Source of the DNA: Gemmatimonadota bacterium
Lineage (GTDB): Bacteria; Gemmatimonadota; Gemmatimonadetes; Gemmatimonadales; GWC2-71-9
Length of the DNA: 28,960 nucleotides
Direction: 5' to 3'
Assembly: GCA_029859185.1 (NCBI GenBank)
Contig: JAOUDR010000002.1
Coordinates: forward strand, 1-28,960
The translations under genes were made by a program, and so were the position numbers. Of this stretch, positions 1 through 9,200 are shown one piece after another (within the stretch, counting starts at the first letter, position 1; each line of letters begins with the position of its first letter). Under the pieces are notes generated by a model that worked only from the letters and a program-made list of their open reading frames with translations, did no database searches and had not been told where the DNA came from.

Positions 1-593
1 TCGACGTGGGCGACTACGCCGCGGCGGAACAGGCCTGGCGGCGTCTGGTGGAGGTCGATCCGACCAACGCGCGCGGCCATTCGCAGCTGGGCTTGCTGTA
101 CTCCTGCGTCGGCGCACCCGCCTTCGTGCAGTTGCACCGCGCCGCGGCCGAATTCGAGCGGGCGCTCGCGATCAATCGGGAGGAGACCGGCTCCCTGCTG
201 CATCTGGGCGAGATCGCGCTCCTGCGGGGCGATCTCGCGCGAGCCGATTCGTACCTGGACGCGGTGGTGGGCTCCAACTACACCAGCGTCCCGGCGTACG
301 CCTACAAGGCGTATCTCGCGTGGAAAGCCGGGGCCGGCAGCGAGGCGGCAAGGCTGCTGGCCACCGCAGCCGGGCACGCGCGAGGGGATGCTCCCGCGGC
401 CGCGGTGCCCGGCGAAGGCGACACGCGGGCCGGTCGGGCGCCCATGGTGACGGCCTCGTCGACGTGCCGGCCGATGCGGCCGGGTCGGGCCGACCTGTCA
501 GGCATCAGTGACGGGACGGGACCAGCGGCGGATTCGCTCTACCGCGCGCTCGACTCCCTGCTGGAGCGCGCCCGCCGCACGATCCCCCGCTGA
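1..593 (+). CDS. TPR-repeat protein, 3' end only (partial)
   Basis: The frame is already open at the left edge and runs to a TGA at 591-593, so this is the C-terminal part of a longer protein. The first visible valine codon (GTG at 6) is probably internal, because it sits inside a TPR helix. The first ~110 residues carry tetratricopeptide-like helix pairs (AAAEQAWRRLVEVDP, then an AAAEFERALAI helix, then GDLARADSYLDAVV). TPR units are protein-protein interaction scaffolds. The last ~70 residues are rich in Ala, Gly, Arg and Pro and show no domain I recognise. The gene ends 18 bp before the stop of the convergent hydrolase gene. Cell location and partner cannot be judged without the 5' part. 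It could be the tail of a TPR plus FG-GAP protein like the one at 6207, but nothing visible proves that. Confidence 0.75.
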   Translation, partial: DVGDYAAAEQAWRRLVEVDPTNARGHSQLGLLYSCVGAPAFVQLHRAAAEFERALAINREETGSLLHLGEIALLRGDLARADSYLDAVVGSNYTSVPAYAYKAYLAWKAGAGSEAARLLATAAGHARGDAPAAAVPGEGDTRAGRAPMVTASSTCRPMRPGRADLSGISDGTGPAADSLYRALDSLLERARRTIPR

Positions 594-611
594 ACGAAAG
601 CCCCCCGGCCA

Positions 612-3095
612 TCACTGCGCCGGCAGGCGATCCAGCAGGAATCGCACAGCGAGGTCCGTGACGTTCCATAACTGGATGTCCGAGCTGGTGCCGTACCGAA
701 CGGGACGGAGCGTGCCGGCGTCGATGCGGTAGCTCCACAGCTCGTTGTGCCTGAGCCCCGAGGCCTCGACGGCCGCGCGCGTGCTCTCCAGCGCGTGGCG
801 CAGGGCACTCACATACTGGCGCACCGCCGCGCGGTCGTCCCGCAGGCGGCCTGAGGCGTCGTACGCCGCCTCGATCTGGCGCGCAAGCCCGAGGAACAGC
901 AGGTTGACCTCCCGTCCCCACACCACGCGCGGCGAGTGGTACAGGTCGTCCCTGAAGGCCTGCTGCACCGCGGGGCTGGCGTACACATCGTTGGCCACGA
1001 GCGGCCCGAGCCCCGCCACGAACAAGCCCACCGGATATCGCCGCTGGAGGGCATCGAGCATGGTCAGCACGGCCTCGGGCTCGATCGCGCCCCCAAGAAC
1101 CTGCACCGTGTGGTCCCCCAGGTACAGGTCGGTCGCGGGATCGGTGGTGGCCACGGGGATCGGCTGACCCAGGCTGTCGAGCGACACCGCCAGGAACGCG
1201 AGCGGCGCGAGCTCTCCACGCTGCTCCGCGAATTGCCGTCGCCAGTAGGCTCCCTCCGGATCCCCCATCGCGCCGAGCGCCGTCTCCACCCTGGCGCCGA
1301 CGTCGGCCGGCGTGAGCGCGACTTCGAAGTGTCGGCGCGCCCCCCGCCAGGTGAGGAGCGCGGACCGCCAATGGGCCGGATCGCGCATCACGGCCGCGAG
1401 CGCTGCGGCGTCGCCGGGCACACGGGCGACCGCCTCGGTCGCGGACAGCCCCAGGGCATCCACCTCCGCCAGGATCACCTGTGCGGCCTCCAATGCTTTG
1501 GGGACCCACACGACGTTCACGTCCATCGCGAAGCGGCCACCGCCGTAGCCCGCGCGGCTGTCCCGCCAGCTTCCGGGGAGCCAGCCGCGTTCGTCTCGGT
1601 ACTGGAATCCCACGAGATGCACGGGCTCCGGCCGGACGGCATAGGGGTGCGCGAGCCGGGCCACGAACGCGAGGTTGCGTACGATCGCCTCCAGCCGGGT
1701 CACCCCGCCCCCGCTGGACTCGGCGAGAAACCGACGCTTGCGCTCCCCGGAGACGTCGGCGCGCGCGAGGTAGCGGGCCGCGAGCACCGGCAGCTGGAAG
1801 TCGTCGTCGATCATGCGGTAGTTCTCGCGCACGGCCTGGAGGTTCTCGAGCACGGCCCGCGCCTGCGCCAACGACGCGGCGGCCGCCGCCGGATCGGTCG
1901 CGCGCGCCTCACTCCACTCGCGGATCCGCGCGCTGTACTCGGCGGCGTTCTCCCGGATCGCCTGTCCGCCCAGCGCCTCCTCGTGACTCGCTTCCCCCGT
2001 GGGCGAGAGCTTGCGCAGCACGCTCGCGATCACGTGCTCCTGGAGTTCGACCGACGAGATCGGCTCGAGCATGAGGGCCGTCATCATCATGTCACGTCCG
2101 AAGTACGTCGCGTAGTTGGGGAGCGCCGCGATCAGCTTCTCCTCGTAGCTCAGCAGTTCGAGCCCGCGGATCTCGCGCTCGAGCCTGCGAAACGACAGCA
2201 CCGCCGGATCCATGGCCTGCGCCGCCGACGTCAGCCTACCCCGCACGCTGTCCGCCAGGCGGCGCTGCCGCGCGAAGTACGCCTCGAACGCGTCGTTGAA
2301 GATCTGGTCCCGGCTGAGCGGCGTGAGCGCCGCTGCATCCGTCGTCGCGGTCACCGCGAACCGCACGCCCCCCGGGCGCCGGGCCTCGATGCGGACCACG
2401 TCACCCGCGAGACGGGCGGTGGTCGCCGCCCGATCCCCGGAGAGCATGAGGGTCATGCGGTTCCGGCCGTCGAGGCTGAGTTGCTCCACCGTGACCGCCC
2501 AGGCCGTGTCGTTCTCCGTGTGCGTGAATCGCGGCCGGAGTCGGGCGCGAAGCGTGGCAACGTCGGGTGCGCCGACCAGGGCAAGATGCCGCCCACGCTC
2601 CGCCGGGGGGAGCCGCTCGAGACTCGCGATCAACTCGGTCAGCTCGCTCAAGGCGAACGGGCCATCGCCGTAGGGCCGACGGTGCCAGCCCCAGTACTGG
2701 AAGTCCCGCTCCTGCCGCATCGTTCCGAGCAGGAACCAACCGACCTCCAGTGCCCCCCGATCCGACTGCAGATGATGCCGCATCACGCGCGTCGTCTCGT
2801 GCTCGAGGGTCTCCGCCCCGGGCCCGCCCCAGGTCAGCGGTGCCGGCACGCCCGAGGTGTCGCGAACCGTGAGGGCCGCGCTCGCGTTCGTGGCATCAGC
2901 CCAAACGTGCACCACGCGCCCCGCCCGGGTGTCGAGGTAGATCTGGAACGCGTTGCGCCGGGAGTCGCGGAAGAACCGAGTGGCATAGCCCTCGTACGCC
3001 ACCGGATCGTCGAGGCCCGCCTCCGGAAACTGCAGCACCGGTGCCTGCGGTCCCTGAACCAGCGACTGGACGACGAGAAGCGCGAGTGCGTGCAT
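612..3095 (-). CDS. Secreted (alpha/alpha)6-type glycoside hydrolase-like protein, family unassigned
   Basis: An 827-residue protein beginning with a short hydrophobic segment (MHALALLVVQSLVQG) that reads as a signal peptide. Residues ~20-260 look like an N-terminal beta-rich region. A motif at residues 327-338 (NYATYFGRDMMM) resembles the 'FGRD' strand of amylo-1,6-glucosidase/glycogen-debranching enzymes, and the following ~450 residues are helical with Trp-rich loops, as in six-hairpin hydrolases. I therefore infer an alpha-glucan or oligosaccharide hydrolase. Catalytic acids cannot be assigned and the substrate is unknown. It lies 76 bp downstream of trehalase on the same strand, so co-expression is likely, although a strong hairpin (3132-3160) separates them. 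The ATG has a GAGGA-like site about 10 nt upstream. Alternative: a non-catalytic member of the same fold. Sure it is coding; only moderately sure of the class. Confidence 0.75.
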   Translation of the reverse strand: MHALALLVVQSLVQGPQAPVLQFPEAGLDDPVAYEGYATRFFRDSRRNAFQIYLDTRAGRVVHVWADATNASAALTVRDTSGVPAPLTWGGPGAETLEHETTRVMRHHLQSDRGALEVGWFLLGTMRQERDFQYWGWHRRPYGDGPFALSELTELIASLERLPPAERGRHLALVGAPDVATLRARLRPRFTHTENDTAWAVTVEQLSLDGRNRMTLMLSGDRAATTARLAGDVVRIEARRPGGVRFAVTATTDAAALTPLSRDQIFNDAFEAYFARQRRLADSVRGRLTSAAQAMDPAVLSFRRLEREIRGLELLSYEEKLIAALPNYATYFGRDMMMTALMLEPISSVELQEHVIASVLRKLSPTGEASHEEALGGQAIRENAAEYSARIREWSEARATDPAAAAASLAQARAVLENLQAVRENYRMIDDDFQLPVLAARYLARADVSGERKRRFLAESSGGGVTRLEAIVRNLAFVARLAHPYAVRPEPVHLVGFQYRDERGWLPGSWRDSRAGYGGGRFAMDVNVVWVPKALEAAQVILAEVDALGLSATEAVARVPGDAAALAAVMRDPAHWRSALLTWRGARRHFEVALTPADVGARVETALGAMGDPEGAYWRRQFAEQRGELAPLAFLAVSLDSLGQPIPVATTDPATDLYLGDHTVQVLGGAIEPEAVLTMLDALQRRYPVGLFVAGLGPLVANDVYASPAVQQAFRDDLYHSPRVVWGREVNLLFLGLARQIEAAYDASGRLRDDRAAVRQYVSALRHALESTRAAVEASGLRHNELWSYRIDAGTLRPVRYGTSSDIQLWNVTDLAVRFLLDRLPAQ

Positions 3096-3131
3096 GGGCG
3101 GAGCGTCCTCGGCGGATGCGGTGGCGTGTCA

Positions 3132-3160
3132 GGGTGGCGACGGCCCACGGCCGGCCACCC
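3132..3160 (-). terminator. Strong intercistronic hairpin between trehalase and hydrolase genes
   Basis: GGGTGGC (3132-3138) pairs with GCCACCC (3154-3160), and inside it CGGCC (3141-3145) pairs with GGCCG (3149-3153) around a 3-nt loop. This gives a 12-bp stem with one 2-nt bulge. It begins just downstream of the trehalase stop (3172) and ends 37 bp before the next start. No T-tract follows on the minus strand, so it may attenuate transcription or stabilise an mRNA end rather than fully terminate. Confidence 0.45.
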
Positions 3161-3171
3161 CGCACCGGGAA

Positions 3172-4914
3172 TCAGGGCGGCCCGACCGTGCACGCGAGTG
3201 CTGCCGGAATCGGCGATCCGGCAGCGGCCCGCTCCTGCGCCGCGAACGCGAGGGCCACGCCATTGGTCCAGCCGAACCCGTCCTGGTTGGGGTATTCGCC
3301 GCCGCCCGCCGGCCGGCTGAGGTCGGCCACGTCGTACTTCTCGGTCATCTTCCCCGTGGACGCGTACGTGCGCTGATTGAGCGCGAGCCATCGCTCACGC
3401 GCCGTGTGGGCCGCGGCCGGCCGGCCGTACCGGCAGAGGCCCCGCACGGTGAGCCACTGCAGCGGCGGCCATCCGTTGGGCGCATCCCACTGCTGACCCG
3501 ACGCGATCCGGGTGGTGACGAACCCGCCGGCATCGAGGAAATCCCGGCTCAGCCGGTCCGCCGTGGCCCGTCCCTGCTCCGGTGACGCGAGCCCGAAGTA
3601 GAGCGGCGCGGCCGCCGCCAGGGTCGGGCGGTCGGTCACCCGCGCGCCGGTCCGCCACCGCACGTCGTAGAAGTAGCCGCTGTCGGGATCGTACGCGGCG
3701 TCCCCCAGCGCGCGCCGGCGCTCGTCCGCAAACCGCGTGAACAGGGCGGCCACATCCGCGTCCCCGGTCCGGCCCCGGAACCGCCGCAAGGCCGCGATGG
3801 TCCGCTCGGCATGGTAGAGCAGGCTGTTGAGGTCCACCGGCACCAGACTCGTGGTCTCGAGCGTCCGCAGATCCGCGGGGTCACGCATCCAGCGGCTGGA
3901 GAAATCCCATCCGCTCTCGGCAGACGCCCGCAGGTTCCGGTACAGCGCCTCACGGTCACCGGTCGGCAGGGACTGCGCCAGCTCGTAATCCTCGCGATAC
4001 GCCTCGGGCCGAGGCGCCGGCCGGTCGTCCCAGTAGCGGTTGAGCAGCGAGCCGTTGGCGAGCCGCACGACGCGGCGGTGCGCCTGGCCGGGCGCCACGC
4101 CGTCCGCGCCCTCCATCCAGAACGTGTGCTCCGCCTCGAGCGCCTCGAGATACCGCAGCGCCTCCGCCGTATCGGTGGCCGACGCGTACAGCCCCACCAT
4201 GGCCGCGAAGTACGGCGGCTGGCTCCGGTGCAGGTAGTAGGCGCGGTTGCCGTTCGGGATGTGCCCCACGGTACGCACGAGGTAGGCGAAGTTGTCCAGC
4301 ATGCTGCGGACGAGGTCGGTCCGGCCACTCTCGACCAGGCCGAGCATCGTGAAGTAGGAATCCCAGTAGTAGACCTCGCGGAACCGGCCTCCGGGGACCA
4401 CGTAGGCAGAGGGCAGTGGAATCAGCGACGACCAGCCGCGCACCGCGTCCGGCGTACGCGTGAGCGCGGGCCAGAGCGCATGGATGTGCTCCTCCATGGT
4501 CCGCGACGGATCCGTACGGAACTCGGCGCCGGCGGGCGCCGGGATCTCGAAGTAGCGCTCGACGAACCCGCGGAGAGCCGCGGTGCCGCCCGCGGCGCGA
4601 TACCGCTCTCGGATCAGGGCGGGCGCCATCACGGGCGTCGCGTCCGCAAATGTCTTGGAGTCCGGATAGAGCCGCGCCAACTGGACGTCCTGGAACAGCG
4701 GCCCCAAGTCCTCCGCCGGGCGGAACAGGCCGGCTTCCGGCGTCGGCGGGGTGGCGGCCGGCGGCGCCGTTCGGCAGCCCCCGGCCAGCCCCAGCAGCAG
4801 GGCCAGTGGGACCAGGTGACGGGCCGCCCATCGGTGGCTGCAAGCACGCCCGCCAGGAGCCGGCGTGAGCGAGCGCCCCGGGGCCGTCAGGGAAACGCCG
4901 ACCAAATCGACCAC
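3172..4914 (-). CDS. treA: Periplasmic/outer-membrane lipoprotein trehalase, GH37
   Basis: Hydrolyses alpha,alpha-trehalose to two glucoses. The GH37 hallmarks are present: PGGRFREVYYWDSYF (residues 174-188), a QWDAPNGWPPLQ block (475-486), and GGGEYPNQDGFGWTNG near the C-terminus. By alignment from memory with E. coli TreA, the catalytic acid is the Asp of ESGWDFSSRW (residue 337) and the base is the Glu of TEKYDV (residue 525). The frame is open back to an ATG at 5055, but I chose GTG at 4914. It has GGAG at 4923-4926 with 8-nt spacing, and the sequence above it holds a hairpin and a -10-like box. This start gives an N-terminus ending in a hydrophobic stretch and lipobox LAGGC (Cys47), so the enzyme is probably a lipoprotein facing the periplasm. 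At about 580 residues it is of normal family length. It lies between an oxidoreductase gene and a second hydrolase gene on the same strand. Confidence 0.93.
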   Translation of the reverse strand: MVDLVGVSLTAPGRSLTPAPGGRACSHRWAARHLVPLALLLGLAGGCRTAPPAATPPTPEAGLFRPAEDLGPLFQDVQLARLYPDSKTFADATPVMAPALIRERYRAAGGTAALRGFVERYFEIPAPAGAEFRTDPSRTMEEHIHALWPALTRTPDAVRGWSSLIPLPSAYVVPGGRFREVYYWDSYFTMLGLVESGRTDLVRSMLDNFAYLVRTVGHIPNGNRAYYLHRSQPPYFAAMVGLYASATDTAEALRYLEALEAEHTFWMEGADGVAPGQAHRRVVRLANGSLLNRYWDDRPAPRPEAYREDYELAQSLPTGDREALYRNLRASAESGWDFSSRWMRDPADLRTLETTSLVPVDLNSLLYHAERTIAALRRFRGRTGDADVAALFTRFADERRRALGDAAYDPDSGYFYDVRWRTGARVTDRPTLAAAAPLYFGLASPEQGRATADRLSRDFLDAGGFVTTRIASGQQWDAPNGWPPLQWLTVRGLCRYGRPAAAHTARERWLALNQRTYASTGKMTEKYDVADLSRPAGGGEYPNQDGFGWTNGVALAFAAQERAAAGSPIPAALACTVGPP

Positions 4915-4922
4915 GAAGATCT

Positions 4923-4926
4923 CTCC
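4923..4926 (-). promoter_or_regulatory. Ribosome binding site deciding the trehalase start
   Basis: GGAG, 8 nt before the GTG at 4914. The longer alternatives (ATG at 5055 or 5013) would place a promoter-like box and a hairpin inside the coding region, overlap or crowd the stop of the upstream gene, and bury the lipobox 94 residues from the N-terminus. Confidence 0.6.
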
Positions 4927-4938
4927 AATCGGATTGCG

Positions 4939-4958
4939 GGGCAGGCCTCGGCCTGCCC
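4939..4958 (-). promoter_or_regulatory. Leader hairpin upstream of trehalase
   Basis: GGGCAGGC (4939-4946) and GCCTGCCC (4951-4958) form a perfect 8-bp stem around a 4-nt loop. The 3' arm ends about 13 nt before the ribosome binding site. Its position in the presumed 5' leader suggests an effect on translation or mRNA stability, but the sequence shows no riboswitch-like complexity. It could also be a terminator for the upstream oxidoreductase gene, although no T-run follows it. Confidence 0.4.
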
Positions 4959-4981
4959 GGAAGGCGGCCAACTGGCCACCC

Positions 4982-4987
4982 AGTATA
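4982..4987 (-). promoter_or_regulatory. Possible -10 box of a trehalase promoter
   Basis: The minus strand reads TATACT here, a 5/6 match to TATAAT, in the gap between the oxidoreductase stop (5039) and the trehalase start (4914). The hexamer 17 nt upstream, TTCCGG, keeps only the TT of a -35 box. Transcription would begin near 4975 and give a leader of ~60 nt that contains the hairpin at 4939-4958. Confidence 0.35.
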
Positions 4988-5038
4988 TCCCCCTCATCAG
5001 TCTCCCGGAACATCCACCGGTGGTGTGATCCGCACCCA

Positions 5039-6004
5039 TCACCGTTCCGCCGCATCGATCAGCATCCGCAGGAGCGCGAGATGCGATTCGAGGGTTGCCG
5101 CCGCCGTCTCGCCACGCCCCTGCATCCGTGCCACGACCTCCCCCACCAGGCGCCCGTATCCCTCCATCCAGCCGAGCCCGTGAAACGGCGCCGGCCGGGC
5201 GGGAAGCTCCCGCTCGGAGCGGACCTGGGTCGAACACGATCCCCCGCTGCCCCAAACGATCACGTCCGGCCGCTCGAACGACCACCGCGCCGACGCACGC
5301 TCCCCGACGAGGGCAACCTCCAGCATGTTGCCCGCGCCATGCACAGTCTTGGAGACGGATCCGAAGCTCACCAGATCGCCGAATTGCATCGTGACGTGCA
5401 CGTGCGTTTCGCGATGCGGGGCGCCCGCGTTCACGAACCAGCGGCGTACCGACGTGGCGTCGGGCAGGCGCCCGCACAGGCAGGTGACGAGGTCCACCCA
5501 GTGCGTCGCCAGGTCCAGCAGCACGTCGTACGCCCCGCTCAGGGCCGGCGTGTCCTTCCATGAGTCGCCGCCGGATGCCCGGGTGGCGCTCGACTGCCAG
5601 TAGCGGCCTTCGATGCTGACCAGCGTCCCGAACCGTCCGTCGGCGACGGCGCGGCGGAGCTCCTGCGGTCCCCAGAGCAGGCGGTACCCGTGGCAGATCC
5701 AGGTGGCCATGGGAAGCCCCGCCAACGCCTCGACCTGAGACAGGTCGACGGCGGCGGGTTTCTCGCAGATGGCAAAGCGATACCCGCGTTCGGCCGCCTC
5801 GCGCAGACGCGGCGTGTGCAGCGCATGCGGGCTCGCCACGACGATCAGCGCCCGCTCGGGATCCGACGGCACGGAAAGCGGCGCCTCGCGGGGGTGCCAG
5901 GCCGCCGGCGCCACTGCGTCGGGATACAGGGCGAGGGCGTGGCGCAGCGCCATCCCGGCGGCACCTCTGCCAACGATCAGCGGCTGCACTCTGGGCGGCA
6001 CCAT
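5039..6004 (-). CDS. Gfo/Idh/MocA-family NAD(P)-dependent oxidoreductase
   Basis: A 321-residue cytoplasmic dehydrogenase, inferred to oxidise or reduce a sugar or sugar-derived polyol. The N-terminal Rossmann strand and glycine loop read PLIVGRGAAGMA, a variant of the usual GxGxxG. The family lysine/proline motif appears as CEKPAA (E-K-P). A later DLATHWVDLV carries the Asp and His positions typical of the active-site helix. The ATG at 6004 is preferred because GGAGGG lies at 6011-6016 with 6-nt spacing; the ATG at 6049 would overlap a -10-like box. It is the first gene of the minus-strand cluster with trehalase and the debranching-like hydrolase, which suggests a role in sugar catabolism. 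The substrate cannot be named. No signal peptide is seen. Confidence 0.88.
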   Translation of the reverse strand: MVPPRVQPLIVGRGAAGMALRHALALYPDAVAPAAWHPREAPLSVPSDPERALIVVASPHALHTPRLREAAERGYRFAICEKPAAVDLSQVEALAGLPMATWICHGYRLLWGPQELRRAVADGRFGTLVSIEGRYWQSSATRASGGDSWKDTPALSGAYDVLLDLATHWVDLVTCLCGRLPDATSVRRWFVNAGAPHRETHVHVTMQFGDLVSFGSVSKTVHGAGNMLEVALVGERASARWSFERPDVIVWGSGGSCSTQVRSERELPARPAPFHGLGWMEGYGRLVGEVVARMQGRGETAAATLESHLALLRMLIDAAER

Positions 6005-6010
6005 CAAACA

Positions 6011-6016
6011 CCCTCC
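6011..6016 (-). promoter_or_regulatory. Ribosome binding site deciding the oxidoreductase start
   Basis: GGAGGG with a 6-nt spacer before the ATG at 6004. The upstream in-frame ATG at 6049 has no comparable site. Confidence 0.6.
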
Positions 6017-6047
6017 CTCGCGTTCGGGACTCACCCGGCCGACTGCC

Positions 6048-6053
6048 ATTCTA
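6048..6053 (-). promoter_or_regulatory. Possible -10 box for the minus-strand sugar cluster
   Basis: The minus strand reads TAGAAT, a 5/6 match to TATAAT, placing transcription start about 35-40 nt before the oxidoreductase ATG. No convincing -35 is visible. It lies in the 202-bp divergent gap (6005-6206) shared with the rightward operon, for which I found no credible promoter hexamers. Confidence 0.3.
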
Positions 6054-6206
6054 CGCCTATTCGTCGCCGGAATCGAATCCCCCGACGGACTCCCGCACCG
6101 AGCGCGCGACGGTGCGCGCTGCCGTACCTTGCCCTGCGCACAGCGGCTGACGTAGCTTCCCGGGGCGACTGACGCAAGTCCCTATCTCATCAGAGGTTAG
6201 ACCCTG

Positions 6207-9200
6207 TTGCGACGTTCCTGTGCAGTTCCTGTCGCGGCGTTGCTCGTCGCCGCGGTCGCCGCCTGCGGTCCCGCAGATCTCCCAGACCCCGAGTCCTCCC
6301 GCTATGGGGAGGCCGCCGCGGCGTTCTGGCGCGGGCTCACGGCGGCGGAGGTGGGCGAAACGAGCCTCGCCACCGCGTCGTTCGAGCGCGTCGCCGAACT
6401 CGCGCCCGGCGAGCCGGCTGCGTGGGCAAACCTGGCGGTGGTCCAACTGCAGCGGCGGGAACTCGAGGCCGCCAGCGTGACCCTCGACAGCGCGCTCGCG
6501 CTCGCACCGGACGACAGCCGGATCCACCTCCTGGCGGCCGTCGTGGCCCAGGAGCGTGGGAGCCTGGACTCCGCCACGGCAGAGCTTCGCCGCGCGACGG
6601 AGCTCGATCCGGCCAACCTGCGCGCGGCGTATCTGCTCGCCCAGCGTCTGGAAGCGGGCGACCCCACGGCAGGTGCGGTCGAGGCGGCGGGACTCCTGGA
6701 TCGGATCCTCGCCGCAGAGCCCGGGAATCTGGTGGCCCTGCTGGAGCGCGCGCGCCTCGCCGCCCGTCAGGAAGACCCGGAGGGCCTGCGGCAGGCGCTC
6801 GACCGGATCGCGGCCCGCGCCGACAGCATCGCCGCACCCATCACGGCCGACCTCCAGCGCGTGCGGGCCCAGGCCGACGGGGGCGCCTTCGAGCAGGCGG
6901 CCATCCAACTAGCGTTCGTGGAGAGCGCACTCCAGCCACTCCCGGCCTACCAGGATGCCGAGGCGGCGGTGCGCCCGTCCCCGACACGCCTCGACCTGCT
7001 GGTCGGCCGGTTCCTTCGCCTGCCGATGCCCACGGTCCGCGTGGCGGCGCCTGACAGCGGGCTCACGTTCGCGAGCGAGCGGCTGGACCTCGGACGCGCG
7101 CCCGTTACGTGGGTGCGCACGGTCTGGCTGAGCGAAACGGTACCGGGCGCGCTGATCGCGGCCGGCCGGGACTCGCTGTGGATCTCCCCCGCGCCGGGCG
7201 TGGCGGACGCCGTTCGCCTCCCGGGCGTAGGCGCTGCGCTCGCCCCGCTCGACTACGACTACGACTTCCGGGTGGATCTGGCGCTGGCGGGGTCGGGCGG
7301 CCTGCGCCTGATGCGTCAGGACGACGACGGTTCCTTCACCGACGTCACCGCGCAGGCCGTACCAGGGGCCGCGGCGCGGGGCCGCTACACGGGCGTGTGG
7401 GCTGCGGACCTGGATCTGGAGGGCGATCTCGACCTGGTGCTCGCCGCGGCCGACGGCCCCGCCACGGCCCTGCGCAATCGGGGCGATGGGACGTTCGATG
7501 CCTATCCGGACTTCCCCGCCGTGCGCGGCCTGACGGCGTTCGCCTGGGCGGACCTCGACGCGGACGGCGATCCCGATGCGGCGGCGCTGGATGCCGACGG
7601 GCACCTGTCGGTGTTCGCCAACCGCCGTTCGCAGGCTCCCCAGTTCGTCCCGCTCCCGGAGCCGGCGGCAGGAAGCACGATCCGGGCCGTGACCGCGGCG
7701 GACATGAATCAGGACGCCACGATCGATCTCATCGTGCTCGACGAAGCGGGCACGGTCCGACGGCTGTCTCTGGGCGACGGCACATGGACCGCCGAGGAGC
7801 TGGCCCGCTGGCCGGATGCCGCGTCCGCCAACCGCGACGCGGCCGGACTGTTCGTTGCCGACCTCGACAACAACGGCGCGTCCGATCTCGTGGTCGCGCT
7901 CCCGGCGGCCGCGCGCGTCTGGCTGGCGGGCCCGGAGGGACTGCGGGTCCTCACGGACCTGCGTGGCCACATTGGAACGGTGGGCGACGTGAGTGGAGAC
8001 GGTCGGCTCGATCTGGCCGGGACCACGTCCGGCGGCGAGCCGCAGATCTTCGTCGCCAACGGGACGACGGGGTACTACTCCGCGACCATCCTGACGCACG
8101 CCGCCGAGGCCACCGGTGACCGCCGGATCAACTCGTTCGGGATCGGTGGCGAGATCGAAGTCCGCGCCGGCCGCCTGTACCAGAAACGCGTGATCGACCA
8201 GCCAGCCATGCACTTCGGCCTGGGGGACCAGCCGCAGGTGGACGTGGCGCGCCTGATCTGGCCCAACGGCAGCGTGCAGGCGGAATTCAATCTCCCGGCT
8301 ACGAACGAGACCATCCTCACCCGCCAGCGGCTCAAGGGCTCCTGTCCCTGGGTGTTCACGGACGACGGCACCCGCATGCAGTTCGTCACCGACTTCCTGT
8401 GGCGCACGGCGCTCGGCCTCCGCATCAACGCGCAGGGGGCGGCCGCGGTCATTCACAGCGAGGACTGGATCCGGATCCGCGGAGACCAACTGGCCGCGCG
8501 GGATGGGTTCTACGACGTGCGTATCACCGGCGATCTCTGGGAAAGCCACTTCTTCGACTACGTGGGACTGATGGTCGTGGACCACCCGGAAAGCACCATG
8601 GCCTTCGTGGATGAGCGCTTCACGCTCCCGGCGCCGACGCCCGCGGTGATCTCCACGGCGCCTCCCCGGAACGTCGCATGGGCGCGGGACCAGGACGGAC
8701 GCGACGTCACGGCGTTGGTGGGCACCGCGGACGAGCAGTACCTGGACACCTTCGCGCGCGGCCCATATCAGGGCATCGCCGCCGATCACTTCGTGGAGGT
8801 CGCCTTGGGGGACGAGGCGCCGACCTCCGGGCCCCTGTGGCTCGTGGCGTACGGGTGGGTCTATCCCACGGATGCCTCGATCAACGTAGCCGTCAGCCAG
8901 GGGACGCATCCCGCACCGCAAGCCCTGCGGCTCGACGTCCCGGATGGCGCAGGCGGCTGGGTCACCGTCCGCCCCAACCTCGGCTTCCCGGCCGGCAAGA
9001 CCAAGACGGTGCTCATCGATCTCCAAAACGTGTTCCGGCCGGGTACGGAACGGCGGCTTCGCCTTGCCACCAACATGGAGATCTACTGGGACCAGATCCG
9101 ATGGGCCGTGGGGCGTCCGGAGGCGCCTGTGGACACGCAACGCCTCCAGCTCGGAGTGGCGGACCTGCGCTACCGAGGCTTCTCCCGCGTGTCGCAGGCG

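Noticed and set aside
936..3320. 794-residue plus-strand open frame opposite the hydrolase gene
   Set aside because: Arg/His/Gly-rich translation with no domain, antisense to a well-supported gene; a typical high-GC shadow frame.
4915..5055. Longer trehalase N-terminus from ATG 5055
   Set aside because: It would bury the lipoprotein signal at residue 94 and cover a promoter-like box and hairpin; GTG 4914 has a proper ribosome site.
6054..6206. Possible TTGCCC/TAGCTT promoter for the rightward operon
   Set aside because: Only 4/6 and 3/6 matches with an 18-bp spacer; not distinguishable from chance.
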